A stretch of 64,000 nt of DNA from Diaporthe sp. PMI_573 (lineage: Eukaryota; Ascomycota; Sordariomycetes; Diaporthales; Diaporthaceae): positions 124,001 to 188,000 of the forward strand of contig JAJTUP010000068.1 in the NCBI GenBank assembly GCA_021399435.1. Reading direction: 5' to 3'. Shown here piece by piece: positions 1 through 9,145 of the stretch. Both the position numbers and the translations under genes were made by a program. The notes beneath the pieces were generated by a model. The model was not told the origin of the DNA. It did no database searches and was given only the letters and a program-made list of their open reading frames with translations. Position 1 is the first letter of the stretch. Each line of letters opens with the position of its first letter.

Positions 1-209
1 ACGGCAAGGTCCTCGTGATGATTTGGAAAGAGTTTTTCCAGTCTACGAACAGTATCCACATCGACAGCATTAGCAAAAGCATCAACACCTAAGGTGATGA
101 GATCCCACGTTTCATAAACACATCCGAGATAATAGATGATCTCTTCATCGCAATGCAATTTAGAGTGTGATAGTACTAGAAGATCCCCCTGTCCGATATG
201 CTATTGGGG
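1..209 (-). CDS. Partial coding exon of an unrecognised protein, runs off the left edge
   Basis: An open minus-strand frame runs from an apparent acceptor (AATAG at about 210-214 on the minus strand) to the window edge. It encodes about 69 residues with a normal protein-like composition, including the pieces GDLLVLSHSKLHC, EEIIYYLGCVYETWDLI and RRLEKLFPNHHEDLA. There is no stop in this frame up to base 1. Upstream of the acceptor the frame is closed, so this would be an internal or last exon of a gene lying to the left. I do not recognise the family. It could be a remnant rather than a working gene. Confidence 0.4.
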
Positions 210-316
210 GTAATAGACTATATTGAGGAATGGAGGGCAGAAGCGAAAGAAGTGAGAGGTTTTGAAGGCGTACAGTGCCCACTAGCCTGCTGCGCACCCA
301 TCAGAAGAGTCTAAAG

Positions 317-447
317 TACAGTAAAAGGCGAAATGGGCTTCACCAAAATCTTTAGTTAACATTTTTAGTAGTGGTGGTGTGGGTCCGTGGCTTAGAGGGC
401 TTGGCAGACAATGCTTGTAGTGTCGAAGTACTCAGGGAGAAATCGCT
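317..447 (+). repeat. Left copy of a ~130-bp inverted repeat flanking the HET gene
   Basis: The reverse complement of 317-447 matches 4994-5126 at roughly 85 percent identity by eye, including shared blocks such as GTCTGCCAAGCCCTC, GGACCCACACCACCACTACT and TGTTAACTAAAGATTTT. Similarity stops sharply on both sides. The two copies face each other across about 4.5 kb holding the whole HET gene and its 5' array. Confidence 0.75.
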
Positions 448-1128
448 AACAGAGCCAGAACTGGCTTACAGATAATCCGTCAGGGACACAACTTCTCCAA
501 AAGCTGCTTCATCTCCCTCCTTATCTCTCTCCGCCACAGCTACCGTACTGTATCAACCATCCAGTGTCAGAGCAATACAAACTGACAGAGGGACTAGTAT
601 ATCTGTATTTAAGCAAGAGTCTCTAAGCATCCAGTATCTTTTGCAGAGCATCAGATTGTTAAAGTGTAATAGATAACCCCGCTCTGTTTTCCTGACTCCT
701 CATGGCCTAATCCGTCAAAGGAGCAATCAGTCCAATGATGCACTGCTATTGCCTGCTGTGTTACCTTACGTCAGCCGCCATGATTTCATAAGGCATCCAG
801 CTGCCTAGAGGATATCAGTCTACCCCTCTCATGTGCGGAGGCGACTGAAACTCACATCTGTCACGTCATCGTTGAGCAGCTGGCGCGCATCCCCATATCG
901 CCAGTGAACGTTCAACCCGCTGGATAGCTTTGCCTTCGTCTGCCTATAAGCAAGAGCTTGGCATCTATGGACCTCACTCACGTGGGCTACTTACTTGCGA
1001 TTCTGAGCCTTGTCATTTATCGCCGAATTCTAATTGCGTCGCAGCAAGCAGGAACCAGTATGCCACAGTGAGATACCGAAGTGAGCTAGGCCAATACTAG
1101 ACACATAAGCCAGGAGATAATAGACAGG

Positions 1129-1167
1129 ATGGGGCATAATGGGACAGATAACGGAAAGTACGAAGCG
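1129..1167 (+). CDS. Candidate first coding exon of the HET gene
   Basis: ATG at 1129 (context caggATGGGG) opens 13 codons, MGHNGTDNGKYEA, that end in phase 0 directly at a GTAGGT donor (1168). The next acceptor is GATATAG ending at 1253, preceded by a CTAAC branch point in TCTCTAACCTAGG, giving an 86-nt intron. The phase agrees with the single-codon units that follow and with the HET exon at 2444. This is a model, not proof: the exon is short and an upstream start is possible. Confidence 0.4.
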
Positions 1168-1222
1168 GTAGGTTGATCCACACAGAAGATAGGCTGGAGA
1201 TTCTTATAAACAAGTCATGATC

Positions 1223-2332
1223 TCTAACCTAGGTGTTTTTGGTGATGATATAGGATGTAAGTATTACTGCCTGCCTCCCCTGCCTCTTAAGGCTTGTTTC
1301 TAACCTGGGTGTTTTTGGTCGTGATATAGCATGTAAGTATTACTGCCTGCCTCCCCTGCCTCTTAAGGCTTATTTCTAACCTGGGTGTTTTTGGTCGTGA
1401 TATAGTATGTAAGTATTACTGCCTGCCTCCCCTACCTCTTAAGGCTTATTTCTAACCTGGGTGTTTTTGGTCGTGATATAGGATGTAAGTATTACTGCCT
1501 GCCTCCCCTGCCTCTTAAGGCTTATTTCTAACCTGGGTGTTTTTGGTCGTGATATAGCGGGTAAGTATTACTGCCTGCCTCCCCTGCCTCTTAAGGCTTA
1601 TTTCTAACCTGGGTGTTTTTAATCGTGATATAGCGGGTAAGTATTACTGCCTGCCTCCCCTGCCTCTTAAGGCTTATTTCTAACCTGGGTGTTTTTGGTC
1701 GTGATATAGCATGTAAGTATTACTGCCTGCCTCCCCTGCCTTTTAAGGCTTGTTTCTAACCTGGGTGTTTTTGGTCGTGATATAGTATGTAAGTATTACT
1801 GCCTGCCTCCCCTGCCTCTAAAGGCTTGTTTCTAACCTGGGTGTTTTTGGTGGTAATATAGGTTGTAAGTATTACTGCCTGCCTCCCCTACCTCTTAAGG
1901 CTTGTTTCTAACCTGGGTATTTTTGGTGATGATATAGGCTGTAAGTATTACTGCCCGCCTCCCCTACCTCTTAAGGCTTGTTTCTAACCTGGGTGTTTTT
2001 GGTCGTGATATAGTATGTAAGTATTACTGCCTGCCTCCCCTGCCTCTTAAGGCTTGTTTCTAACCTGGGTGTTTTTGGTCGTGATATAGTATGTAAGTAT
2101 TACTGCCTGCCTCCCCTGCCTCTAAAGGCTTGTTTCTAACCTGGGTGTTTTTGGTCGTGATATAGCATGTAAGTATTACTGCCTGCCTCCCCTGCCTCTT
2201 AAGGCTTGTTTCTAACCTGGGTGTTTTTGGTCGTGATATAGTATGTAAGTATTACTGCCTGCCTCCCCTACCTCTTAAGACTTGTTTCTAACCTGGGTGT
2301 TTTTAATCGTGATATAGCGGGTAAGTATTACT
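1223..2332 (+). repeat. 76-bp tandem array in which every unit looks like a complete short intron plus one codon
   Basis: About 14.6 copies of a 76-bp unit with no length change between copies. In every copy the order is donor GTAAGTAT, a pyrimidine-rich stretch, branch point TTCTAAC and acceptor GATATAG or AATATAG, so each unit contains a 73-nt sequence with all signals of a fungal intron. The three bases between one acceptor and the next donor lie at 1254+76k for k=0 to 14. They read TAT five times, CAT three, CGG three, GAT two, GTT and GCT once each. The last donor (2321) begins a 70-nt diverged intron-like stretch ending in TATAG at 2390, followed by TGG and another GTAAGT donor at 2394. 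The array lies directly upstream of, and in phase with, the HET reading frame. Confidence 0.9.
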
Positions 2333-2393
2333 ATCTCCTCATGGAATCTTTGAGGATGCATCTGTAACCAAGAATCCTGGGAATGTATAGTGG

Positions 2394-2443
2394 GTAAGTT
2401 CTCGTTTTAATCCTGATCATCTTAACCTGCTAAACATCCCTAG
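2394..2443 (+). other. Probable intron just before the first long HET exon
   Basis: GTAAGT donor at 2394 and TAG acceptor at 2441-2443, with TTAAC and CTAAA branch-like sequences between (50 nt). Splicing joins the codon TGG (2391-2393) to CTT GCT CAA GAT in the HET frame. Confidence 0.55.
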
Positions 2444-4605
2444 CTTGCTCAAGATAAATGGGTACTTGAACATGATCTTGCTCTCAAATTCAAAGCTACT
2501 TGGCCTCGTGATTGTCTGTCCTTGGACGACTTTCCAGACCACTGCCAAGGAGTACGCCAATCTACCATCTCGTCTTCCTCTGGTTCTCCATGTGGTTCAT
2601 GCACCCTTTGTCAAGCTCTTGAGACCTCTAGTCTCAGGTTTGGTGCTAATAAGAGTATGTTGGATCAACCTTTTAACTTTTAAACAGCTTGTACCAATTC
2701 TAATTGGTTCTAGACCTTCGCCACCTCTATTACGGCTTGCCATTACCTCTACAAGCGGGGTCTCCTGATCATTTCAAGCTGATGAAGGAGTGGCTGCACC
2801 TTTGTGACCGGGGGAAATGCGGAGCAGAACGTGCTCAGTGTTTCTCCGAATCGCCACCGGGTGTGTTTCCCACCAGACTCATTGACCTCGGCTATACTCT
2901 CAACCTAGGCCGATTCCAATTGGGTAACTTCAGTTGGGCCAAGATTCATCTTATTTCTCCCAAAGGGTACTTACCTTACATCGCGCTTTCGCATTGCTGG
3001 GGCGATTTATCTTCTGATTTGAAGGGGAAATGGAGTACAACACGTGAAAACTTGGAATCTCGCACCAAGACTGGGTTTTATATCAATATTCTTCCAGCCA
3101 CCTTTCGCGACGCAGTCACAGTCACACGAAAACTTGGCATACGATATCTCTGGATCGACTCACTCTGCATTTGCCAAGGCGATGAACAAGGCGACAAAGA
3201 TGACTGGGCATCTGAAGCAGAAAAAATGCAAGATGTCTTCCGCGGAGCCTATTGCACCATCGCTGCTACCTCAGCTCAAGACTCTACTAAAGGGTTTCTA
3301 GCCCGTCCTGCGCTAGAGCCTGGCAAATGGGTCTGTACTACTCAACCCGGCGATCCATCGACATTCACTACTACCTTCATGGACAACTTTCAAGTTGATG
3401 TGCTGGGAGGGATCCTGAACACGCGAGCCTGGGTCTTACAAGAACGGGCCTTGTCAAGGCGAACACTTCACTTTACAGATCGACAGACCTACTGGGAATG
3501 TGGTGGTGGTGTGCGATGTGAAACTCTCACATATATGCGCAAGTAAGTGAAGTACTCTCCTTATTAATAGGTTGTGCTTTTTGATCTATATAACAGCAGT
3601 GGGTTCCTAACTCTCTATAGTTATGGAAGCATTCTGAGTGATCCAGAGTTTCCTAGGTCTCTGGAAGATGCAAGCACGCTGAAACAGTTTGAAATACCTC
3701 ACAAGCTCATCGCTCGCTATTCCGGATTGGGCCTTACGAATAAGACGGATAGGGGTACAGCTATCAGGTCACTGATAACTGCTATGGCCAAAACACTCAA
3801 TACACCAGTTGACTTTGGTGTATTTCATAAGTTCACTCATCGATCTCTTCTGTGGCGCAGAAACCAAGAGGTTCCCATGGTACAAATTCAATACCCTGAA
3901 CAGGCGACCCCTCCGTCTTGGTCGTGGGAGTCATACAAGGGTAAAATTGACTACCTGGTCTGGGAGCCAGGACCTGAATGGGACACATCGGTGAAATTAG
4001 ATACTGCGAAGCTGACTGCTCGTATCAAAAGACTGCAAGTACACGAGAGGAAAACTACTAATCTTCACCAAATCTTACGAGACTACAATGGCTCTAGGAT
4101 TGGTGATTTGTGGTTTGATGGGGAAATCAGGGATTTAAAGGAGGTTTGGTGTGCGATTTTGGGACGAATCCGGTATCGACGCAGCTCTCAGACCGAGAGA
4201 GAGGGTTTAAGCTATGAGGGAGAGAAGAGGGAGAAGAGGGAGAAGAGGGAGAAGAGGGAGAAGAGGGAGAAGAGGGAGAAGAGGGAGAAGAGGGAGAAGA
4301 GGGAGAAGAGGGAGAAGAGGGAGAAGAGGGAGAAGAGGGAGAAGAGGGAGAAGAGGGAGAAGAGGGAGAAGAGGGATGGAAATACTATGTTCTCATCGTC
4401 ATGGAATTGGAAAGAGTGGCAGACGGTTATTACACAAGAGTCGGAGCAGGTGTTGTTGATCAAGGCTGTATTTCATTCGAGGGCAACGACAAGCCAGTAT
4501 GGATCGTATAGATATGTCGTCTATCCTGACTGTTGCGAGGGGCTGCGCATGTTTACTCAAGCCGGCTGCAGTGCCCCGTCACAAGAAACAGAATTCAATA
4601 TTTAA
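2444..4605 (+). CDS. HET domain (heterokaryon incompatibility) protein, main exons
   Basis: Three exons are inferred: 2444-2654, 2714-3542 and 3597 (or 3621)-4605. Introns are 2655-2713 (GTATGT to CTAG, with a CTAAT branch) and 3543-3596 or 3543-3620 (GTAAGT to AACAG or TATAG). The N-terminal exon carries the cysteine cluster CGSCTLCQALE usual at the start of HET proteins. The HET domain (PF06985) shows YIALSHCWGD, then LGIRYLWIDSLCICQGD, then DVFRGAYCTIAATSA, and later TRAWVLQERALSRRTLHFT. HET domains trigger programmed cell death on non-self recognition when hyphae fuse. The C-terminal part contains a run of 17 exact REK-type tripeptides encoded by a 9-bp repeat, then ends at 4605. The open frame beginning near 2704 has no ATG start and is only the middle of the protein. 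Exon 5' to this is the intron-like array. Lineage-specific partner specificity cannot be inferred. Confidence 0.85.
4222..4374 (+). repeat. 17 exact copies of GAGAAGAGG inside the HET gene
   Basis: A perfect 9-bp repeat (153 bp) encodes 17 Glu-Lys-Arg units in the HET frame. All six frames stay open or nearly so over it, which explains several spurious ORFs. The exactness of the copies suggests recent expansion; such repeats usually vary in number between strains. Confidence 0.95.
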
Positions 4606-5536
4606 AGCACTCTATTGCAGGCTTATCATCCCACGACTGAATACCGCGAGAGAGGGGGGGGGGAGGGCAAGTCCAAGTGAGAACCATCGCACACGAAAAA
4701 TATTCATTCACCCTAAATCCAGACTAGGTCCGCCTATATTCGCAGTAGTTTCGTCCTTATTGTAATGGCACCTGTGCTGGGGGGTACCATGACAAACCCT
4801 TAACTAATCTATCACACCAACCTGCCTAAGCAAGACCTTTGCAATCCAGGAGGGTTTACCTTATCACGCTGTCTACTGTGGTTTGTCTGAGATGTAAGGT
4901 CCTGCGGCTGGCAGAGTTTTGATCAACGCATGCCGGCATTACAGTATACAGCGTCCAGTTGTGATGCCATATGTGTCAGACTTTACTACGGTATTAGCGA
5001 TGTCTCCTCGAGTACACAATCACTACAAGCGTGGTCTGCCAAGCCCTCAAGCCGCGGACCCACACCACCACTACTGAAAATGTTAACTAAAGATTTTAGC
5101 GAAGCCCATTTCGCCTTTTACTGTAGTGCCTACTTGTAAAGGGATACTATCTTTCCACTTAACAGGCTACTGTCTGGTTTTCAAAGCATATGTTTGTATA
5201 TTGTGAAATAATCATGGAAGTGCTATGTACAGCACTGAAATATTTAAAAGTACCTTACCCCTTTACTTACAACTGATAAGTTGCACAAGTACCGTATAGT
5301 ACAGGAACACCTCTGTGTGGATGGTAAGGAAAATTACATAGGTTCACAAGTACCTCAACCCTCAAAAGTATCAGCCTGCAGAATCTGTGTCATGGTAATA
5401 CTGGCGGAAGTACATGATCTCACCTGAGGCGCTTCTAAAATTTTGATTTCAGCATATATTTGTCGCTCTTCCATGTAATTATGTGTTGTCCTATATCATC
5501 ACCACTGCTTCAGTCAAACACTATCAAGTATTAGAT
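4606..5536. other. Intergenic stretch with inverted-repeat copy; no gene seen
   Basis: Contains a 10-G run near 4652 and the right copy of the inverted repeat (4994-5126). The short ORFs here are not protein-like. Confidence 0.6.
4994..5126 (-). repeat. Right copy of the ~130-bp inverted repeat flanking the HET gene
   Basis: Inverted counterpart of 317-447. Neither copy shows a coding frame. Together they could be ends of a large non-autonomous element, or two independent insertions of one small dispersed repeat in opposite orientation. Confidence 0.75.
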
Positions 5537-6352
5537 ATGGAAGTCACCAAGTCCTGGAAAACTCTGCCAGTTGAGATCATTCTCGCCATTGGGGATCAAT
5601 GCACACCATTTGACCGCCTAAAGCTTAAACAAGCAGGCCTGCCAATTAGTCCATCTGGGCTTCAACACTCTCTTGTCTGGCTCAAAGTTTTTAAGCAGGG
5701 TGACTGGCTCGATGCAATGTTTAACGCCGGTGCTGATCCCGTGTTGATCGGGAAAGACCTACCGTCCTTATATCGAGTCACTCCCAGACGAGTCTTCCTC
5801 GTCCTGTTGGATCTTGATTTCAATGACGACGGCCATCGTTCCTTACCTTATGGTCATCGTCGTATTTTTGAGTACCTGCAAGATCACACTTACGTCGAGG
5901 AGAGGGCCGAATGCCATCTGAATAACACCAACATTGTCATCCGCCTCGAGAGCGCATACAGGCCGCTCGCTGGACAGAAACGCACGACTCTATCGCGTAG
6001 TACATGGTCGGATGTGTTTCATATGTCTGACACACAACAACCATCAACACAAATTGTCTACTACAGAAACGCAATAGTGCCTCAAGTTGCTAGCCTTTAC
6101 CCTGTACCTGGGATGGCTGGCACATGGCATATCAATTTCACGAAGTGTCCTGATCTCTTTTTCAAACAATTAGGCTTAACTTCCTGGGTATTTGAGCAAG
6201 CTCGCAGTAGCCGCGGTAATTGGGTATTTTACCGTTACAGAACTGACCTAGCCCTGGAAGAAAAATGCGAAGACAGGGAAGGAGATGTAGGATGCGACTT
6301 CGTAGTAAGCGCCTGGACTATCCTAATGTTTCATAACTCTGATTCTTTATAG
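5537..6352 (+). CDS. Hypothetical protein with an F-box-like N-terminus
   Basis: Single-exon frame of 289 codons from 5483; the internal ATG at 5537 (MEVTKSWKTLPVEIILAIG) is the more likely start because the preceding residues look like translated 5' leader. The opening LPVEIILAIGDQCTPFDRLKLKQA resembles the first helices of fungal F-box motifs, but the rest matches no family I recognise. The protein is globular in composition, with tryptophan- and arginine-rich stretches. Ends at 6352 with no obvious intron. F-box-like proteins of this kind usually act as substrate adaptors of SCF ubiquitin ligases, but that is only a suggestion here. Confidence 0.55.
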   Translation: MEVTKSWKTLPVEIILAIGDQCTPFDRLKLKQAGLPISPSGLQHSLVWLKVFKQGDWLDAMFNAGADPVLIGKDLPSLYRVTPRRVFLVLLDLDFNDDGHRSLPYGHRRIFEYLQDHTYVEERAECHLNNTNIVIRLESAYRPLAGQKRTTLSRSTWSDVFHMSDTQQPSTQIVYYRNAIVPQVASLYPVPGMAGTWHINFTKCPDLFFKQLGLTSWVFEQARSSRGNWVFYRYRTDLALEEKCEDREGDVGCDFVVSAWTILMFHNSDSL

Positions 6353-6370
6353 AACGCTTGGCCACATGAC

Positions 6371-6760
6371 GTGTTACCTGGGGTCCCTATTACGGTATTC
6401 CGGCGCCGGAGGCCAGACTTACCATCAGTAGTGTATATTGCCATTACATCGTTTGGGCCCGCTCCAGCATGGATACGTTCAGACAAGCAGCGACAGATTT
6501 ATTCGCTGCCTACGCGAAACTTCATTATGGGAGGGATAGACCGACTAAGGCCTGTGCTTGTAGGACTAAAGAACAAGGAGGAACGGGCCACGCATGGTCT
6601 CTTATGCCAGAGCCGAGGTTTGAAGGTACGACTGCCTTGTTCCTCATGCCGGGCCGATGAGGGCCCGTTCAATGGGTGTGTTGAGCTGCATGCTGTCGAA
6701 CCTGATCGATGTGCGAATTGTATCCTTCTCTCGCGCCACTGCGACAGGGATGAGTTTTAA
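6371..6760 (+). CDS. Small cysteine-rich protein, DUF3716-like
   Basis: The 3' part of this frame encodes PCSSCRADEGPFNGCVELHA followed by DRCANCILLSRHC, a CxxC-x4-GPF-x2-C ... CxxC pattern typical of the fungal DUF3716 family (PF12511), usually found at the C-terminus of short proteins. The preceding GIDRLRPVLVGLKNKEERATHG looks like the usual RP-x-L lead-in. The start is uncertain: the first ATG gives 129 residues but the N-terminal third may be read-through of upstream sequence; ATG near 6527 (MGGIDRL) is an alternative. Function of the family is unknown; the cysteines suggest metal binding. Confidence 0.5.
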   Translation: MLPGVPITVFRRRRPDLPSVVYIAITSFGPAPAWIRSDKQRQIYSLPTRNFIMGGIDRLRPVLVGLKNKEERATHGLLCQSRGLKVRLPCSSCRADEGPFNGCVELHAVEPDRCANCILLSRHCDRDEF

Positions 6761-7621
6761 TCGTGAATGGAGGGAGTGGAATCTACCGAACTCCATCAGT
6801 TGTTGATCGTCACCGCCCGGGTGGGACGAGGAGCATGCCGGCTGGTGATGGGGTATTGGTATACAATGAGACCAATACGGCGGATAGGAGTCCCACTTGG
6901 ATAAAGCCGGAAGGATAGCATGACGGCCAAAGACGAGAGGGCAGGGTGAATGAAAAAGATGGGCCAAATAGAGGGAGAGAGGGGTTTCTTTTTCGTGCTG
7001 TGTGTACTAGTGGGGGCTCACAAAATTACGGGATGAGTGAGGGTATCTGGATAGTCACTTGGATTTCGGTCTAGAGTGAATAAATAGGTTTGTTTATCAC
7101 TATGCCATTCGGCATTCAGCTGTACACAATTTCATTAACATATACAGTACTCTTCCAAAGTTCAAAGAGATCATGGAGGTTAATACCGATGACAGTCTGG
7201 ATCTGGGGTTGAAGTGCTCCAACTACTTCGTAGCCTGTTTCTCGACGTTCTCCACTTCTATTACCAACTCCGGGAGATCCATCCCGAATTGGAATGACAC
7301 TTCTGTCCGCAACGGCCTGATTGGCACCCAATATAAACAGTTTCCTGAAAGATATCAGAGGCGCAACCATCTCAACTATTACAAAGGAGGACATTCGCCG
7401 CTGGCACCTGTTAATACAACTGTTGCTACTGTAGCTGACTATACTAAACTTGTCCATATCCTTCGTGCAGAAGGCAGGCAGTCAGGGCGTAGTTTTGGTT
7501 GTAACCTCCTCCGTATAAACCGCCCTGGTTTTGATCTAAATACAGGGACAGTGCATTATTTTCAAAGGGTATATTTGTGAAGCCGCAGAAACCTTAAACA
7601 GATTGCAGGGAATCCTGTGCG
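6761..7621. other. Region with no convincing gene
   Basis: Open frames of 107-135 codons overlap on both strands here but none shows family features or consistent composition. The plus-strand frame 7173-7580 could be an eroded upstream part of the HNH pseudogene that follows. Confidence 0.4.
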
Positions 7622-7979
7622 TTGGTCATCAAGACATTCGTAGACCTATGTGACGATGACGAAGTTCCTGAGTCTATTACCCCGAGAGAGGAGGCTACTA
7701 TGATTATGAGCGAGTTCCGGCAGAATGTGGTCGGGGCAGGTCCTTTACGCTGTGCGATTACGGGAAAAGGTAAAGCCTGGGGCGAATGGCCTCGGACCAG
7801 CCGTCCAAGCTGCCCATATCGTGCCACAGATTCACTGGAACGTCTTCCCTTACGAAGTGAGTCTCATCCCGAAATTGAAGAAGGTCAATATTGCATTGTT
7901 GGGTTTCTGTTTCACTACCCTTGTGAACAAGGATTCTCAAATTAGGAAATGGAGCAATGGCCGCAATGCTTCTGAATAG
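7622..7979 (+). pseudogene. Frameshifted HNH-endonuclease-like (HNH_2 type) gene remnant
   Basis: Frame one gives EATMIMSEFRQNVVGAG then PLRCAITGKGKAWGEW; after a frame change near 7780-7795 the next frame gives GLGPAVQAAHIVPQIHWNVFPY. Joined, these match the fungal HNH_2 pattern in which a C-x-(I/V)TG motif is followed by an AHIVP motif whose histidine belongs to the HNH site. The frame change has no intron signals, so this looks like a pseudogene. It lies between small lineage-specific genes and the ABC remnant, in a run of decayed sequence. Confidence 0.6.
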
Positions 7980-8039
7980 GGTATGAATAAATAACATTCA
8001 ATTTTGTAGCTTCGGACATGGATTCCAGCTTCTAACATC

Positions 8040-8800
8040 AATGACGAATCATCTTGGGCACGCAATGGGAAGTGACGACAAGGCTGATGGTTTCGTGGAT
8101 GCCGGCATTTTTACAGGCTGCATGAACTTCTTTAATTGCGGCATCTGGCTTTGCGTAGCAGACATTGAACAGAACGCTTCTGTCGAAGATGTGTGGATCC
8201 TGGACCATTATGCCGACAGTATTGTGTAGACTACGGCTGGGTTAGTGTGTACAAATCTTTACGGGGCGTGCAGCAGGTTCGCTTACGAGTCCTTGGAGAT
8301 GGCACTAATGTCCTGGCCGTCGATCAAGATGCGCCCTTTAGTCGGGATGAGCTGCCGCGACAAGCTTGAAGATGGTCGACTTGCCCGTGCCGCTGGGACC
8401 GACAAAGGCTACTTTCGTTCCCCCTTCAATGGTTAAGGACAGGTTGCCGACGATTATGGATGCTTTATCGGACTCCGAATAGGTAAAGGAAACATTTTCT
8501 AGACGTACTTGGCCGTTGGTGAGTCTTAGGCATTCCCTCCCGTTCTGGATTTGTGGATTCTCGTCTATAAGCTTCTTTAAGCGAACCATGTTGCTGAGTT
8601 CTTCTACGGCATCGGTAATGAAGGGCTTGAAATACGAAATAGGCTCCATTATGGTGCTCTAAAGCCCCAGAAAGGCAGTCAGAGACCCAATGGTGGCCTC
8701 GTAGTTGAGCACCTTGAGGATAACCAATGCCTAGCCGAAGCCGTTCGCGAGCTGAAATATCACCTCGTCAATGCATGCATAGCTCCCGATCAGGGGTCAT
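8040..8800 (-). pseudogene. Remnant of a half-type ABC transporter
   Basis: On the minus strand the order is end of a transmembrane domain (ALVILKVLNYEATIGSLTAF, with an in-frame stop), then RLTNGQVRLENVSFTY and Walker A VAFVGPSGTGKST (8338-8649), then RILIDGQDISAISKDS ending in a stop, then IMVQDPHIFDRSVLFNVCYA with the Q-loop and AGIHETIS. This is the core of an ATM/HMT-type ABC transporter. Several stops and the missing signature and Walker B show it is dead. No complete N-terminal membrane domain is seen to the right. Confidence 0.75.
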
Positions 8801-9145
8801 GTTCTCCGTCACAAGCCCAGTCAGGATCTCCTATGAGCTTGGATGAGATCTACGAGAGGGAAATGGTTCTCGGCAGTCCATCACTATCAAATAATCAGCA
8901 GAAAGTGCCCGATAGTGCAAAGTACCAAACCTGTACAGCGCTGCAGATGCAAGCTTACTCCTTTTCCAACACTCCCCCGGCCGCTCGTAAATGCAATATC
9001 TTCATCGTTCTCAATGTTGATGGAGTCTCTATCCTCGTCAAGATCCTTGAATTGCAACAAGTTTCAAAATTACATATACATATTCTTTCTTTATGTATCT
9101 TGTGTGTGTCCTCCCGCTATCGAGTAACCGGATGAGGTAGTTGTT

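Noticed and set aside
1223..2332. CRISPR array
   Set aside because: The regular 76-bp repeats have only 3-bp differences between near-identical units, with no unique spacers, in a eukaryotic gene context.
4212..4463. ORFs reading repeated FSL or RGR over the HET repeat
   Set aside because: They are other frames of the 9-bp GAGAAGAGG repeat in the HET coding sequence.
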